From assembly GCF_014673495.1 (NCBI RefSeq), contig NZ_CP051006.1, forward strand, positions 1,302,001-1,366,000: a stretch of 64,000 nucleotides of DNA. The letters run 5' to 3'. The position numbers and the translations under genes were made by a program. Numbering within the stretch: position 1 is the first letter of the stretch; every line of letters starts with the position of its first letter. The notes below the pieces were generated by a model that was given only the letters and a program-made list of their open reading frames with translations, had not been told where the DNA came from and did not search any database. This stretch comes from Streptomyces griseofuscus. GTDB taxonomy: Bacteria; Actinomycetota; Actinomycetes; Streptomycetales; Streptomycetaceae. Below are positions 33,694 through 42,481 of this stretch, piece by piece.

Positions 33694-33893
33694 CGCCGTA
33701 CCCGACACGGAAGCCATTCATCCGTTCGATAGCACCGGGGCGGTTCCCTCCCGCGGCCTGCGGGCACGATGATCTACCGGGTCCCCCTTCCGGCGCCGTC
33801 GCACGCTCTGACATGCGGGTGTGCCGGGAAGTGCCGGGAGTGCCGGATTCGTACGGCAGACTTGGGGGGCGAAGACCGAGGCGAAGGATGGGT

Positions 33894-34487
33894 ATGCCGA
33901 TCACACCTGCCACCGAGACTCACAGCTCGACGAACGACGCCGCACAGGCGATCTTGCTGGAACTCGTCGACGAGAAGGGCGTGACCATCGGCACCGCGGA
34001 GAAGCTCGCGGCCCATCAAGCGCCGGGGCAGCTGCACCGCGCGTTCTCGGTGTTCCTCTTCGACGAGCAGGGCCGGCTGCTGCTCCAGCAGCGGGCGCTC
34101 GGCAAGTACCACTCCCCCGGCGTGTGGTCCAACACCTGCTGCGGCCACCCCTACCCCGGTGAGGCGCCGTTCGCGGCCGCCGCCCGGCGTACGTACGAGG
34201 AGCTGGGCGTGTCCCCCTCGCTGCTGGCCGAGGCGGGCACCGTGCGCTACAACCACCCGGACCCGGCCTCGGGCCTGGTGGAGCAGGAGTTCAACCACCT
34301 GTTCGTCGGCCTGGTGCAGACGCCGCTCACGCCGGATCCGGAGGAGGTCGCCGAGACCGCCTTTGTGACCGCGCAGGAGCTGGCCGAGCGTCATGCCCGG
34401 GACACGTTCTCGGCCTGGTTCATGACGGTGCTGGACGCGGCCCGCCCCGCGGTCCGGGAACTGACCGGCCCGGCCGCGGGCTGGTGA
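33894..34487 (+). CDS. idi: Isopentenyl-diphosphate delta-isomerase, type 1 (Nudix)
   Basis: 197 residues. Catalytic Cys83 in WSNTCCGHPYPGE and catalytic Glu region LVEQEFNHLF (Glu130/Glu132). The Nudix helix is AAARRTYEELGVS. It interconverts IPP and DMAPP, balancing the two isoprenoid units; this is relevant to the hopanoid operon 10 kb away. Two ATGs six bases apart are possible; the second (33894) has GAAGG at the right distance, the first has it too close. It is convergent with the ATPase gene that follows. Confidence 0.95.
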   Translation: MPITPATETHSSTNDAAQAILLELVDEKGVTIGTAEKLAAHQAPGQLHRAFSVFLFDEQGRLLLQQRALGKYHSPGVWSNTCCGHPYPGEAPFAAAARRTYEELGVSPSLLAEAGTVRYNHPDPASGLVEQEFNHLFVGLVQTPLTPDPEEVAETAFVTAQELAERHARDTFSAWFMTVLDAARPAVRELTGPAAGW

Positions 34488-34510
34488 CGCCCCGCGAGGC
34501 GTCCTGAACC

Positions 34511-35077
34511 TCAGGGATACGCGGGCTTGAGCGGCAGGGCGGCCCAGATCACCTTGCCGCCGCTCGCGGTGTGCTCCACGTCGACCACCCCGCCCGCCTC
34601 CCGGGCCACCTCGCGTACCAGGAGCAGCCCCCGTCCGCCGGTCCGGCCGTGATCGGCCTCCAGGGCCGTCGGGCGGTAGGGGTGGTTGTCCTCCACGGAC
34701 ACCCGCACCCACTCCGCGCCGACCGCGACCTCCACGGCCACCATGGGCGAGAGCAGCGCCGCGTGCTTCACGGCGTTCGTGACCAGCTCGGAGACGATCA
34801 GCAGCAGGCCCTGCACCAGCTCCTCGGAGATCGGTACGCCCTGGCGCAGCAGCAGGTCCCGCACCGCGTGCCGGGCCTGCGGGACCGAGGCGTCCACCGC
34901 GGCCGCGGTGAACCGCCAGACACCTTCGTACGGCAGTGGGTGGGGCGCACGCTCAGCGTCCCCCGCTGGGCGCGGGCCGTCCCCGCGCCCGTGGTTGTCC
35001 ATCGTCCGGTCGCCACCCTCGCGCTCGATTGTCACCACGCGTCGAGTGTTGGTAACGACCGCCTCCGCCCCGGACAT
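34511..35077 (-). CDS. Anti-sigma-factor-type ATP-binding protein (HATPase_c_2, RsbW-like)
   Basis: 188 residues from the longest start. GHKL motifs: N-box ELVTNAVKHA, G1 box VSVEDNHPYRP (Asp), G2 box GGRGLLLVREVA, and terminal GKVIWAALPL. There is no sigma-binding partner gene next to it. Streptomyces have dozens of these orphan kinases, which phosphorylate anti-anti-sigma factors or bind sigma factors. The start is unsure: no clear ribosome site precedes the first ATG, and ATG 34 codons from the end of the acidic leader (MDNHGRG) is equally possible. Confidence 0.85.
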   Translation of the reverse strand: MSGAEAVVTNTRRVVTIEREGGDRTMDNHGRGDGPRPAGDAERAPHPLPYEGVWRFTAAAVDASVPQARHAVRDLLLRQGVPISEELVQGLLLIVSELVTNAVKHAALLSPMVAVEVAVGAEWVRVSVEDNHPYRPTALEADHGRTGGRGLLLVREVAREAGGVVDVEHTASGGKVIWAALPLKPAYP

Positions 35078-35159
35078 CTGACCAGAAGTCGCAGGGTATC
35101 GAGCGCTTTCTGACCGACTGCTTATGACAACGTCACGTGTCGGACTGTTTTCATTCCTC

Positions 35160-35732
35160 TCACTGCTCGCTGACGAGGCCGACGATCCGGCGGCCGCCGT
35201 AGCCGGTGGCGATCAGGCCGAGGCCGTCGAAGAGCAGCGCGAGCGAGAAGAAGGCGCCGATGACGTACTGGCTGCTGCTGGGCCAGTGGGCGAGGACCAG
35301 GATGCCGAGCAGCAGGTCGAAGACGCCGAGCAGCAGGGTCCAGCCGAACTGGGGACCGCGGACCACCATGCTGCCGACCATCCGGAAGAGGCCGGCGGAC
35401 AGGAACAGCAGCGCGGCGAACATGGTGAGCGCGGCGGCGGCCGCGTGCGGCACCCGGATGACGACCACGCCGGCCGCGATGTTCAGGGCGGCCACGATCA
35501 CGCCGAGCCAGAAGTAGTTGGTGCCGCGGGCCTGGATCGCGTGCAGCAGTCCGACGATCCCGCCGATCAGCAGCAGCCAGCCGAACAGCAGCATCGAGGT
35601 GAGCGTGGCGACCCCGGTGTAGACGAGCCCGACGAGTCCGGCGAGGACGAGGATCACGCCGAGCACCGCGAGCAGGCCGAACCCCTGGCGCATCGATGTC
35701 GCCCTGTCCTTGGGCTTGCGCGCCCTGGCCAT
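35160..35732 (-). CDS. HdeD/DUF308-family six-helix membrane protein
   Basis: 190 residues. Short basic start (MARARKPKDRATSMRQGFG), then six hydrophobic helices in three pairs, for example LLAVLGVILVLAGLVGLVY, MLLFGWLLLIGGIVGLLHAI and LLLGVFDLLLGILVLAHW. The GL(x)nG pattern repeats as expected for DUF308. E. coli HdeD is an acid-resistance membrane protein; the function in actinomycetes is not known. The chosen ATG has GGAGG six bases upstream; an in-frame ATG 17 codons earlier does not. Confidence 0.87.
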   Translation of the reverse strand: MARARKPKDRATSMRQGFGLLAVLGVILVLAGLVGLVYTGVATLTSMLLFGWLLLIGGIVGLLHAIQARGTNYFWLGVIVAALNIAAGVVVIRVPHAAAAALTMFAALLFLSAGLFRMVGSMVVRGPQFGWTLLLGVFDLLLGILVLAHWPSSSQYVIGAFFSLALLFDGLGLIATGYGGRRIVGLVSEQ

Positions 35733-35849
35733 CGCCACCTCCTCGGGAATCGGCCGACTCCGCTGATTCCTCTTTGCGGACATTCACCTTTTATGTCCCC
35801 CTCGGGGGCGGTCTCGTAACTCCAGGGGCGGGCGGATAGCATCCGGCGC

Positions 35850-36599
35850 ATGGAGCCCCAGCTGTCCCACCAGGTCACCGACTCCGTCGCCACGGTCGTG
35901 ATCGGCAATCCGGCCAAGCGCAACGCCATGACGGCCGAGATGTGGCGGGCGCTGCCGCCGCTGCTCGCGGAACTCGCGCGCGATCACGGAGTACGGGCGC
36001 TGGTGCTGACCGGCGAGGGCGCGACCTTCTGCGCGGGCGCGGACATCTCCACGCTGCGGGGGTCGGCCCATCCGGCGCAGGGGCTCGCGGTGGCGGCGGA
36101 GGAGGCGCTGGCCGCGTTCCCGAAGCCGACGGTGGCCGCGGTGCGCGGGTACTGCGTGGGCGGCGGGGTGCAGCTCGCGGCGGCCTGTGATCTCCGACTG
36201 GCCGAGGAGGGCGCCCTGTTCGGGGTGACCCCGGCACGGCTGGGCATCGTCTACCCCTCCTCCTCGACCCGCCGACTGGTGTCGCTGGTGGGCCCGGCCT
36301 CCGCCAAGTACCTGTTGTTCACGGCCGAGTTGATCGACACCGGGCGCGCGCTGCGCACCGGCCTCGTGGACGAGGTGCTGCCCGAGGGCGAACTCGACAA
36401 GCGGGTCGCCGAGTTGACGCGGACGCTGGTCTCCCGCTCGGGGCTCACCCAGGCCGCCGCCAAGGAGTTCGCGAACGGCCGCGAGGACCGGGACGCCCAC
36501 TGGACGGAGCAGGCCCGCACCGCCGAGGACACCGCGGAGGGCGTGGCCGCCTTCCTGGAACGCCGCTCCCCACACTTCACCTGGACCCCGCCCGCGTAA
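35850..36599 (+). CDS. Enoyl-CoA hydratase/isomerase family protein
   Basis: 249 residues of crotonase fold. Oxyanion-hole segments GEGATFCAGADISTLRGS and AVRGYCVGGGVQLAAACDLR, with LGIVYPSSSTRRL where the catalytic Glu of canonical hydratases usually sits. The position looks like Tyr/Pro/Ser instead of Glu, so it may act as an isomerase, dehalogenase or other crotonase rather than a hydratase. It is monocistronic and divergent from the DUF308 gene. Confidence 0.88.
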   Translation: MEPQLSHQVTDSVATVVIGNPAKRNAMTAEMWRALPPLLAELARDHGVRALVLTGEGATFCAGADISTLRGSAHPAQGLAVAAEEALAAFPKPTVAAVRGYCVGGGVQLAAACDLRLAEEGALFGVTPARLGIVYPSSSTRRLVSLVGPASAKYLLFTAELIDTGRALRTGLVDEVLPEGELDKRVAELTRTLVSRSGLTQAAAKEFANGREDRDAHWTEQARTAEDTAEGVAAFLERRSPHFTWTPPA

Positions 36600-36885
36600 G
36601 GCGCCCGTGCGGACAGCCTGCGGACACGCGGGGCCGGGGCCGTCCGACCGGCGCACGCCCTGTTACTCACTTTCGGGTGAGCGCGGGGGCGCGCAGGGGC
36701 GCGAAACCGCAGGAAGAGGGCGCATTCAGGGCATAAATGGTTGCTACAGGCGACCGTTACAGAAGTCCCTCATATCCGTAATGGCGCCCGCGTGTCCCCC
36801 GCGGCGGCCAGGGTGCGGGTCGCAGGGTGTGGGCGTGCGGCCGACCGGTCGCCACGCGCACCACACCCTTGTGAAGGGGGACCTC

Positions 36886-37170
36886 GTGTCCGTTCTCGCC
36901 TCTGTCCGCAGACTGACCGCCGCCGGAGTCCTGGCCGCCGCCCTCGTGGGCGCGGCCGCCCTGCCGGCCGCCGCCGCGGGTCGGCCGACCGCCCGTCCGC
37001 ACCACGCCGTCACCACCGACACGCGGCACTTCCCGTACCCCGGTGGCCGCTGGGGCCACGACCACCGCCGCGGCGGGGACCACCGCGGCGACGGCCGGCA
37101 GGGCGGCCACCGGCACGGCTGGGACGGCCGCTTCGGCGACCACGACCGCCGCGGGCACCGCTGGCACTGA
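36886..37170 (+). CDS. Secreted His/Arg/Gly-rich peptide
   Basis: 94 residues. A Sec signal peptide is clear: basic start, hydrophobic core TAAGVLAAALVGAAALPAA and AAA cleavage site near residue 31. The mature ~63 residues have no domain but are packed with His, Arg, Asp and Gly (GHDHRRGGDHRGDGRQGGHRH, trimmed here to GHDHRRGGDHRGDG then HRHGWDG). Such composition suggests binding of Zn, Cu or Ni, or of polyanions at the cell wall. GTG start with AAGGGGGACCTC. A strong terminator follows. The 286 bp before it hold no other gene. Confidence 0.65.
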   Translation: MSVLASVRRLTAAGVLAAALVGAAALPAAAAGRPTARPHHAVTTDTRHFPYPGGRWGHDHRRGGDHRGDGRQGGHRHGWDGRFGDHDRRGHRWH

Positions 37171-37204
37171 TCCGATCCACGAGTCGCCGTCGGCATCGGG
37201 GCTC

Positions 37205-37242
37205 GCCGGGGCCGGGCAGGACCTCTCCTGCCCGGCCCCGGC
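37205..37242. terminator. Very strong bidirectional hairpin terminator
   Basis: Perfect 17-bp stem, GCCGGGGCCGGGCAGGA (37205-37221) with its complement at 37226-37242, and a 4-nt CCTC loop. It lies between the convergent His-rich peptide and DJ-1 genes and can serve both. Confidence 0.8.
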
Positions 37243-37265
37243 GCGTGCGCGGCGCCCCTTCGCGG

Positions 37266-37901
37266 TTACGACAGATCGAAACGACCGCCCGCCCGCAACT
37301 CCTCGACCAGATGGGCGGGCGCCTTCTCCGGGGACCCGGCGTCGTAGGGCGGCTGCGGGTCGTACTCGGTCAACAGCTGGACAGCCTGGGCGTGTTCGTC
37401 GCCCGCGATCCGGCCGACCAGGGTGAGCGCCATGTCGATGCCGGAGGAGACCCCGGCCGCGGTGACGTACTTGCCCTCGGTCACCACCCGCTCGCCGGTG
37501 GGCCGGGCGCCGTACTTCTCCAGCATCGGCAGCACGGTCCAGTGGCTGGTGGCGCGGCGGCCCTCCAGCAGCCCGGCGGCGGCGAGCAGCAGCGAGCCCG
37601 AGCACACCGAGGTCGTCCAGGTGCTCGTCGTGTCGGCGGCGCGCAGCCAGTCGAGCAGTACGGGGTTCTCCAGCTGGGCCAGGGTGCCGGGGCCGCCGGA
37701 GACGACGACGATGTCCGGGTCCGGGAGTTCGTGCAGGGCGCGGTCAGCGGTGAGGGCGAGGAAGCCGGTCTCGGTGCGGACTGCTCCGGCCCGCTCGGCG
37801 ACGAAGGTGAGGTGCGCGTCCGGGAGCCGGCTGAGGATCTCGTAGGGCCCCACGACATCGAGGGCGGTGAAGCGGTCGTAGACGACGACGGCGATCTGCA
37901 C
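37266..37901 (-). CDS. DJ-1/PfpI-superfamily protein
   Basis: 211 residues. Nucleophile elbow [17 protein letters not shown] with Cys100, and GLAT-I start QIAVVVYDRFTALDVVGPYE. Residues DIVVVSGGPGT form the conserved loop. Relatives act as isonitrile hydratases or glyoxalases, or as the sensor half of GlxA regulators. It lies 36 bp downstream of a GlxA-type regulator with the same fold plus an AraC domain, in the same orientation; the regulator probably controls it. GTG start with GAAAGGATC. Confidence 0.88.
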   Translation of the reverse strand: MQIAVVVYDRFTALDVVGPYEILSRLPDAHLTFVAERAGAVRTETGFLALTADRALHELPDPDIVVVSGGPGTLAQLENPVLLDWLRAADTTSTWTTSVCSGSLLLAAAGLLEGRRATSHWTVLPMLEKYGARPTGERVVTEGKYVTAAGVSSGIDMALTLVGRIAGDEHAQAVQLLTEYDPQPPYDAGSPEKAPAHLVEELRAGGRFDLS

Positions 37902-37937
37902 GGCTGATCCTTTCGGTTCGGTTGACGACGGTGGTCC

Positions 37938-38909
37938 TCAGTCGACGGCGGCGGGGCGGAAGCGGCGCCGGTACTCCGCCGGGGCCGTGCCGAACGCCTT
38001 GAGGAAGGCGCGGCGCATGGCCTCGGGGGTGCCGTAGCCGCTGGCCCGGGAGATCTCCTCGACGCCGTCGGGGGTGTCCTCCAGCAGCCGCCGGGCGTGT
38101 TCCAGACGGACCCGGTCGACATAGCGGCCGGGGGTCACACCGGTCTCGTCGCGGAAGGCGCGGGCGAAGTGGCGGGGGGAGAGCGCGGCGCGGGCGGCCA
38201 GGGCGTCGACGCTCAGGTCGGTGTCCGGGTGCTCGGTGATCCACCGCTGCACGTCCCGCAGCGGCTCGCGCAGGGCGGTCTGGGCGGCCAACTGGACGCT
38301 GAACTGGGCCTGGTTGCCGGGGCGGCGCAGGAAGACCACGAGATGCCGGGCGAGGCAGAGCGCGACATCCCGGTCCAGGTCCTCCTCCACCAGCGCGAGC
38401 GCGAGATCGATGCCCGAGGTCACGCCCGCCGAGGTGGCGATGCGGCCGTCGCGGACGTAGATGGGCTCGGGCTCCACGCGCACGGCCGGACGGTCCTGCG
38501 CGAGCTGCTCGCAGTAGGCCCAGTGGGTGGTGGCCCGGCGGCCGTCGAGCAGCCCCGCGGCGGCGAGCAGAAAGGCGCCGGTGCACACCGAGACCAGCCG
38601 CTCGGCGCGCGGGCCGTGGGCGCGCAGCCAGTCGACCAGCCGCGGGTCGGGGGCCTGGGTGCCCTCGCCGCCGGGGACCAGCAGGGTGTGCGGGTCCGCC
38701 GCCGCGGCGCGCGCCCCGGTCAGTGCTTCGTCCGGGACGAGCGTCAGTCCGCTGGAGGTGCGCACCGGGGCGCCGTCCAGGGACGCCGTGCGGATCCGGT
38801 ACGTGCCGGGGGTGTGCACCTCGGCACCGGCGAACACTTCGAGGGGTCCGGTGACGTCCAGGCTCTGGACCCCGTCGAAGACCACGAAGAGAAGGGTGCG
38901 CTGCGGCAT
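37938..38909 (-). CDS. GlxA-family regulator (DJ-1 domain plus AraC DNA-binding domain)
   Basis: 323 residues. Residues 1-175 are a DJ-1/PfpI domain ([36 protein letters not shown] with the conserved Cys). Residues 215-320 are an AraC-type double helix-turn-helix ([20 protein letters not shown] and [20 protein letters not shown]). Members respond to small molecules, though the DJ-1 part is usually not catalytic. First gene of a two-gene operon with the free DJ-1 protein. The ATG follows AATCGGGGGC. Confidence 0.92.
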   Translation of the reverse strand: MPQRTLLFVVFDGVQSLDVTGPLEVFAGAEVHTPGTYRIRTASLDGAPVRTSSGLTLVPDEALTGARAAAADPHTLLVPGGEGTQAPDPRLVDWLRAHGPRAERLVSVCTGAFLLAAAGLLDGRRATTHWAYCEQLAQDRPAVRVEPEPIYVRDGRIATSAGVTSGIDLALALVEEDLDRDVALCLARHLVVFLRRPGNQAQFSVQLAAQTALREPLRDVQRWITEHPDTDLSVDALAARAALSPRHFARAFRDETGVTPGRYVDRVRLEHARRLLEDTPDGVEEISRASGYGTPEAMRRAFLKAFGTAPAEYRRRFRPAAVD

Positions 38910-39115
38910 GCCCCCGATTCTTCGGGCCCGGACGGATGACCGCAATGACGAATTTCCCACCTTTTCTGCCATCGGGAGCATGCACGCGGCATGCGCACGG
39001 TGACGGGGTCCCGCGACGGGCACGGCGCCCCGCCGTAAGGCGCCCTGATCCACGGTTGTCGGTGTCACCTGCCACAATTGCCGCGCAACCTCAGTGGAGA
39101 AGGCGGTACGGGATC

Positions 39116-41539
39116 GTGACGACACCCGGGTCCATCGAAGCAGGATCCATCGAAGGCAGGATCGCCGAGGAACTCGGCGTACGGGAGCGGCAGGTGAAGG
39201 CCGCGGTCGAACTGCTCGACGGCGGTTCGACCGTGCCCTTCATCGCCCGCTACCGCAAGGAAGCGACCGAGATGCTCGACGACGCGCAGTTGCGCACGCT
39301 CGAGGAGCGGCTGCGCTATCTGCGGGAGCTGGAGGAGCGGCGGACCGCGATCCTGGAGTCGGTGCGCGAGCAGGGCAAGCTCACCGAGGAGTTGGCGGCC
39401 CGGATCCGCGGCGCCGAGACCAAGGCGCGCCTGGAGGACATCTACCTCCCGTACAAGCCGAAGCGGCGCACGAAGGCGCAGATCGCGCGTGAGGCGGGCC
39501 TGGAGCCGCTGGCCGATGGCCTGCTGGGCGATCCGTCGGTGGAACCGCTGTCGGCGGCCGCCGCGTTCGTGGACCCGGACAAGGGCGTCGCCGATCCGGG
39601 GGCGGCCCTGGAGGGCGCGCGGGCGATCCTCACCGAGCGGTTCTCCGAGGACGCCGACCTGATCGGCGAGCTGCGCGAACGCATGTGGGTGCGCGGGCGG
39701 CTGGCCGCGAAGGTGCGGGAGGGCAAGGAGGAGGCGGGCGCCAAGTTCGCCGACTACTTCGAGTTCGCCGAGCCGTTCACCGACCTGCCCTCGCACCGCA
39801 TCCTGGCGATGCTGCGCGGCGAGAAGGAGGAGGTGCTCGACCTCGTCCTGGAGCCCGAGGAGGCGACCGACGGACCCTCCTCGTACGAGGGCATCGTCGC
39901 CCACCGCTTCGGCATCGCCGAACGCGGCCGGCCGGGCGACAAGTGGCTGACGGACACCGTCCGCTGGGCCTGGCGCACCCGCATCCTGGTGCATCTCGGC
40001 ATCGACCTGCGGCTGCGGCTGCGCACGGCCGCCGAGGACGAGGCGGTGAACGTGTTCGCGGCGAACCTGCGCGACCTGCTGCTCGCCGCACCGGCCGGTA
40101 CCCGCGCCACGCTGGGCCTGGACCCCGGTTTCCGCACCGGTGTGAAGGTCGCCGTGGTCGACGCCACCGGCAAGGTCGTCGCCACGGATGTGATCCACCC
40201 GCACGTCCCGGCCAACAAGTGGGACGAGGCGCTCGCCAAGCTGGCCCGGCTCGCGAAGGAGCACGCGGTCGAACTGGTCGCGATCGGCAATGGCACCGCC
40301 TCCCGCGAGACCGACAAGCTCGCCGCCGAACTCATCGCCAGGCACCCCGAGTTGAACCTCACCAAGGTGATGGTCTCGGAGGCCGGCGCCTCGGTGTACT
40401 CGGCCTCCGCGTACGCCTCCCAGGAGCTGCCCGGGATGGATGTGTCGCTGCGCGGCGCGGTCTCCATCGCCCGGCGCCTCCAGGACCCGCTGGCCGAGCT
40501 GGTGAAGATCGACCCGAAGTCCATCGGCGTCGGCCAGTACCAGCACGACCTGTCCGAGGTGAAGCTCTCCCGCTCGCTGGACGCGGTGGTCGAGGACTGT
40601 GTGAACGGCGTCGGCGTGGACGTCAACACCGCGTCCGTGCCGCTGCTCGCCCGGGTGTCGGGCGTCTCGGCCGGGCTGGCGGAGAACATCGTGGCGCACC
40701 GGGACGAGAACGGCCCCTTCACCTCCCGCTCGGAGCTGAAGAAGGTGGCGCGGCTCGGCCCGAAGGCGTACGAGCAGTGCGCGGGCTTCCTGCGCATCCG
40801 CGGCGGCACCGACCCGCTGGACGCCTCCAGCGTGCACCCGGAGTCGTACCCCGTGGTGCGGCGCATGGTGAAGACCTCGGGCCAGGAGGTGGCCTCCCTC
40901 ATCGGCAACACGGGCGTGCTGCGCTCGCTGCGGCCCGCCGACTTCGTGGACGACACCTTCGGTCTGCCGACCGTCTCGGACATCCTCAAGGAGCTGGAGA
41001 AGCCGGGCCGCGACCCGCGTCCGGCCTTCAAGACGGCCACCTTCAAGGAGGGCGTGGAGAAGATCTCCGACCTGTCCGCCGGGATGGTGCTGGAGGGTGT
41101 GGTGACGAACGTGGCGGCCTTCGGCGCGTTCGTGGACATCGGCGTCCACCAGGACGGCCTGGTCCATGTGTCGGCGATGTCCAAGACGTTCGTCAAGGAC
41201 CCGCGGGACGTGGTGAAGCCGGGCGACATCGTCAAGGTGAAGGTCCTGGAGGTGGACATCCCGCGCAAGCGGATCGGGCTGACCCTGCGCCTGGACGACG
41301 AGGCGGCTCCGGCGGACCGCTCCGGCGGCGGCAGGCGCCAGCGCGGCGCCCGCCCGCCCCAGCAGCGGCAGGGCGGCCAGGGGCAGGGCCAAGGACAAGG
41401 CCAAGGCGGCCAGGGCCAGGGGCAGCGGCAGGGCCGTGGTGGCGGTGAACGGGGCGGACGGCAGGCGCCGGCCCCCGCGAACAGCGCCATGGCGGACGCG
41501 CTGCGCCGCGCGGGTCTGCTGAACCCGAAGCAGCGCTGA
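39116..41539 (+). CDS. tex: Tex-family RNA-binding transcription accessory protein
   Basis: 807 residues. N-terminal helix-turn-helix-like region ([20 protein letters not shown]), YqgF RNase-H-like core ([19 protein letters not shown]), helix-hairpin-helix motifs ([18 protein letters not shown]) and an S1 domain near residues 655-725 ([20 protein letters not shown]). Tex is an essential-to-important RNA-binding protein affecting transcription in many bacteria. After the S1 domain comes an unusual low-complexity tail of about 60 residues rich in Gly, Gln and Arg. Start GTG with GGAGAAGG. A 14-bp hairpin terminates it. Confidence 0.93.
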   Translation: MTTPGSIEAGSIEGRIAEELGVRERQVKAAVELLDGGSTVPFIARYRKEATEMLDDAQLRTLEERLRYLRELEERRTAILESVREQGKLTEELAARIRGAETKARLEDIYLPYKPKRRTKAQIAREAGLEPLADGLLGDPSVEPLSAAAAFVDPDKGVADPGAALEGARAILTERFSEDADLIGELRERMWVRGRLAAKVREGKEEAGAKFADYFEFAEPFTDLPSHRILAMLRGEKEEVLDLVLEPEEATDGPSSYEGIVAHRFGIAERGRPGDKWLTDTVRWAWRTRILVHLGIDLRLRLRTAAEDEAVNVFAANLRDLLLAAPAGTRATLGLDPGFRTGVKVAVVDATGKVVATDVIHPHVPANKWDEALAKLARLAKEHAVELVAIGNGTASRETDKLAAELIARHPELNLTKVMVSEAGASVYSASAYASQELPGMDVSLRGAVSIARRLQDPLAELVKIDPKSIGVGQYQHDLSEVKLSRSLDAVVEDCVNGVGVDVNTASVPLLARVSGVSAGLAENIVAHRDENGPFTSRSELKKVARLGPKAYEQCAGFLRIRGGTDPLDASSVHPESYPVVRRMVKTSGQEVASLIGNTGVLRSLRPADFVDDTFGLPTVSDILKELEKPGRDPRPAFKTATFKEGVEKISDLSAGMVLEGVVTNVAAFGAFVDIGVHQDGLVHVSAMSKTFVKDPRDVVKPGDIVKVKVLEVDIPRKRIGLTLRLDDEAAPADRSGGGRRQRGARPPQQRQGGQGQGQGQGQGGQGQGQRQGRGGGERGGRQAPAPANSAMADALRRAGLLNPKQR

Positions 41540-41554
41540 CCCGCCGACCGTCGA

Positions 41555-41585
41555 AGGGGCCGGAGCCGCTACGGCTCCGGCCCCT
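41555..41585 (+). terminator. Hairpin terminator of tex
   Basis: Perfect 14-bp stem, AGGGGCCGGAGCCG (41555-41568) with 41572-41585, and a 3-nt CTA loop, 15 bp after the tex stop. Confidence 0.8.
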
Positions 41586-41748
41586 CTGCATGTCCTCCGC
41601 ACCAGGGGATACCGGCCGAACCAGACTTTTCCCCGTATCGAGGGGTTTGGCGCAAGGAAACGCACGAAGCGGGCACAGCGCCCACCCGCCCCCTCCACAC
41701 TCGCTTCTGTGCACGTGACCGTGCACGCGAAGCGATGGGGAGGACTCT

Positions 41749-42420
41749 GTGTTCCGCACCACCAAGCAGCGCCTGGCGGCATGCACGGCCGCCGCCGCCG
41801 TGGCCGCCGCGGCGGCCTCGTTCGCCGCTCCGACGGCGGCCACCGGCGCCGCGGCCCAGGGTGAGCTGACCTACGGCACCGTCATCCTGCTCCAGAACCA
41901 GTACGGCGGTGACGGCGGCTACCTCGACACCAACGGGGTCTCCAGCCAGCCGGGTGCCACCTACAACGTGAGCACCAACGACCGGCCCAACAGCCGCGGC
42001 CCGGCCACCTCGGAGTGGCGGGTCGTCTCCGCCACCGGCAAGGCCACCGGCGCCCGGGTGATCAGCGGTGACGTCGTCTACCTGATCAACCAGTACGGCA
42101 GCCACCACACGTACCTGGACACCAACGGCGTCTCCGACCAGTCGGGCGCCAAGTACAAGGTCTCCGCCACCACCACCAAGGACCGGGGCCCCGGCACCGG
42201 CAAGTGGCACATCTTCGGCGTGCGGTCCTCGCCGAACGACGGGCACATCCGCACCGACGACATCGTGCATCTGCTCAACGACTACGGCTCCGCCAACGGC
42301 GGCTTCCTCGACACCAACGGCCGTTCCTCCCAGGGCGGGGGCGCCAAGTACGGCGTCTCCACCAGCCCCTACAGCGACCGCGGCACCGGCACCGGCTCCT
42401 GGAAGGTGCTGCACTCCTGA
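41749..42420 (+). CDS. Secreted protein with three 64-residue repeats, possible beta-trefoil
   Basis: 223 residues. Signal peptide about residues 1-37 (Ala-rich core, ending near AAAQGEL). The mature part is three copies of one unit: each has a hydrophobic strand (TVILLQNQYGG, DVVYLINQYGS, DIVHLLNDYGS), then YLDTNG/FLDTNG, a Lys-Tyr-x-Val-Ser strand and a Trp near the end (SEWRVV, GKWHIF, GSWKVL). LDTNG starts at residues 59, 123 and 187, exactly 64 apart. Three-fold symmetry with conserved Trp suggests a beta-trefoil, perhaps sugar- or protein-binding, like MIR or ricin-type modules. I recognise no named family. GTG start after GGGAGGACTCT. Confidence 0.8.
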   Translation: MFRTTKQRLAACTAAAAVAAAAASFAAPTAATGAAAQGELTYGTVILLQNQYGGDGGYLDTNGVSSQPGATYNVSTNDRPNSRGPATSEWRVVSATGKATGARVISGDVVYLINQYGSHHTYLDTNGVSDQSGAKYKVSATTTKDRGPGTGKWHIFGVRSSPNDGHIRTDDIVHLLNDYGSANGGFLDTNGRSSQGGGAKYGVSTSPYSDRGTGTGSWKVLHS

Positions 42421-42441
42421 TCCGACCTGACGCCATGACCG

Positions 42442-42476
42442 CCGGGCCCCGGGGACGCCGTACCCCCGGGGCCCGG
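42442..42476. terminator. Bidirectional hairpin terminator
   Basis: 13-bp perfect stem, CCGGGCCCCGGGG (42442-42454) with 42464-42476, 9-nt loop, filling the space between the convergent repeat-protein and ABC-F genes. Confidence 0.75.
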
Positions 42477-42481
42477 TCCCG

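Noticed and set aside
39065..41782. A 905-codon minus-strand frame opposite tex
   Set aside because: His/Gly/Arg/Ala-rich with no domains; it mirrors tex codon bias.
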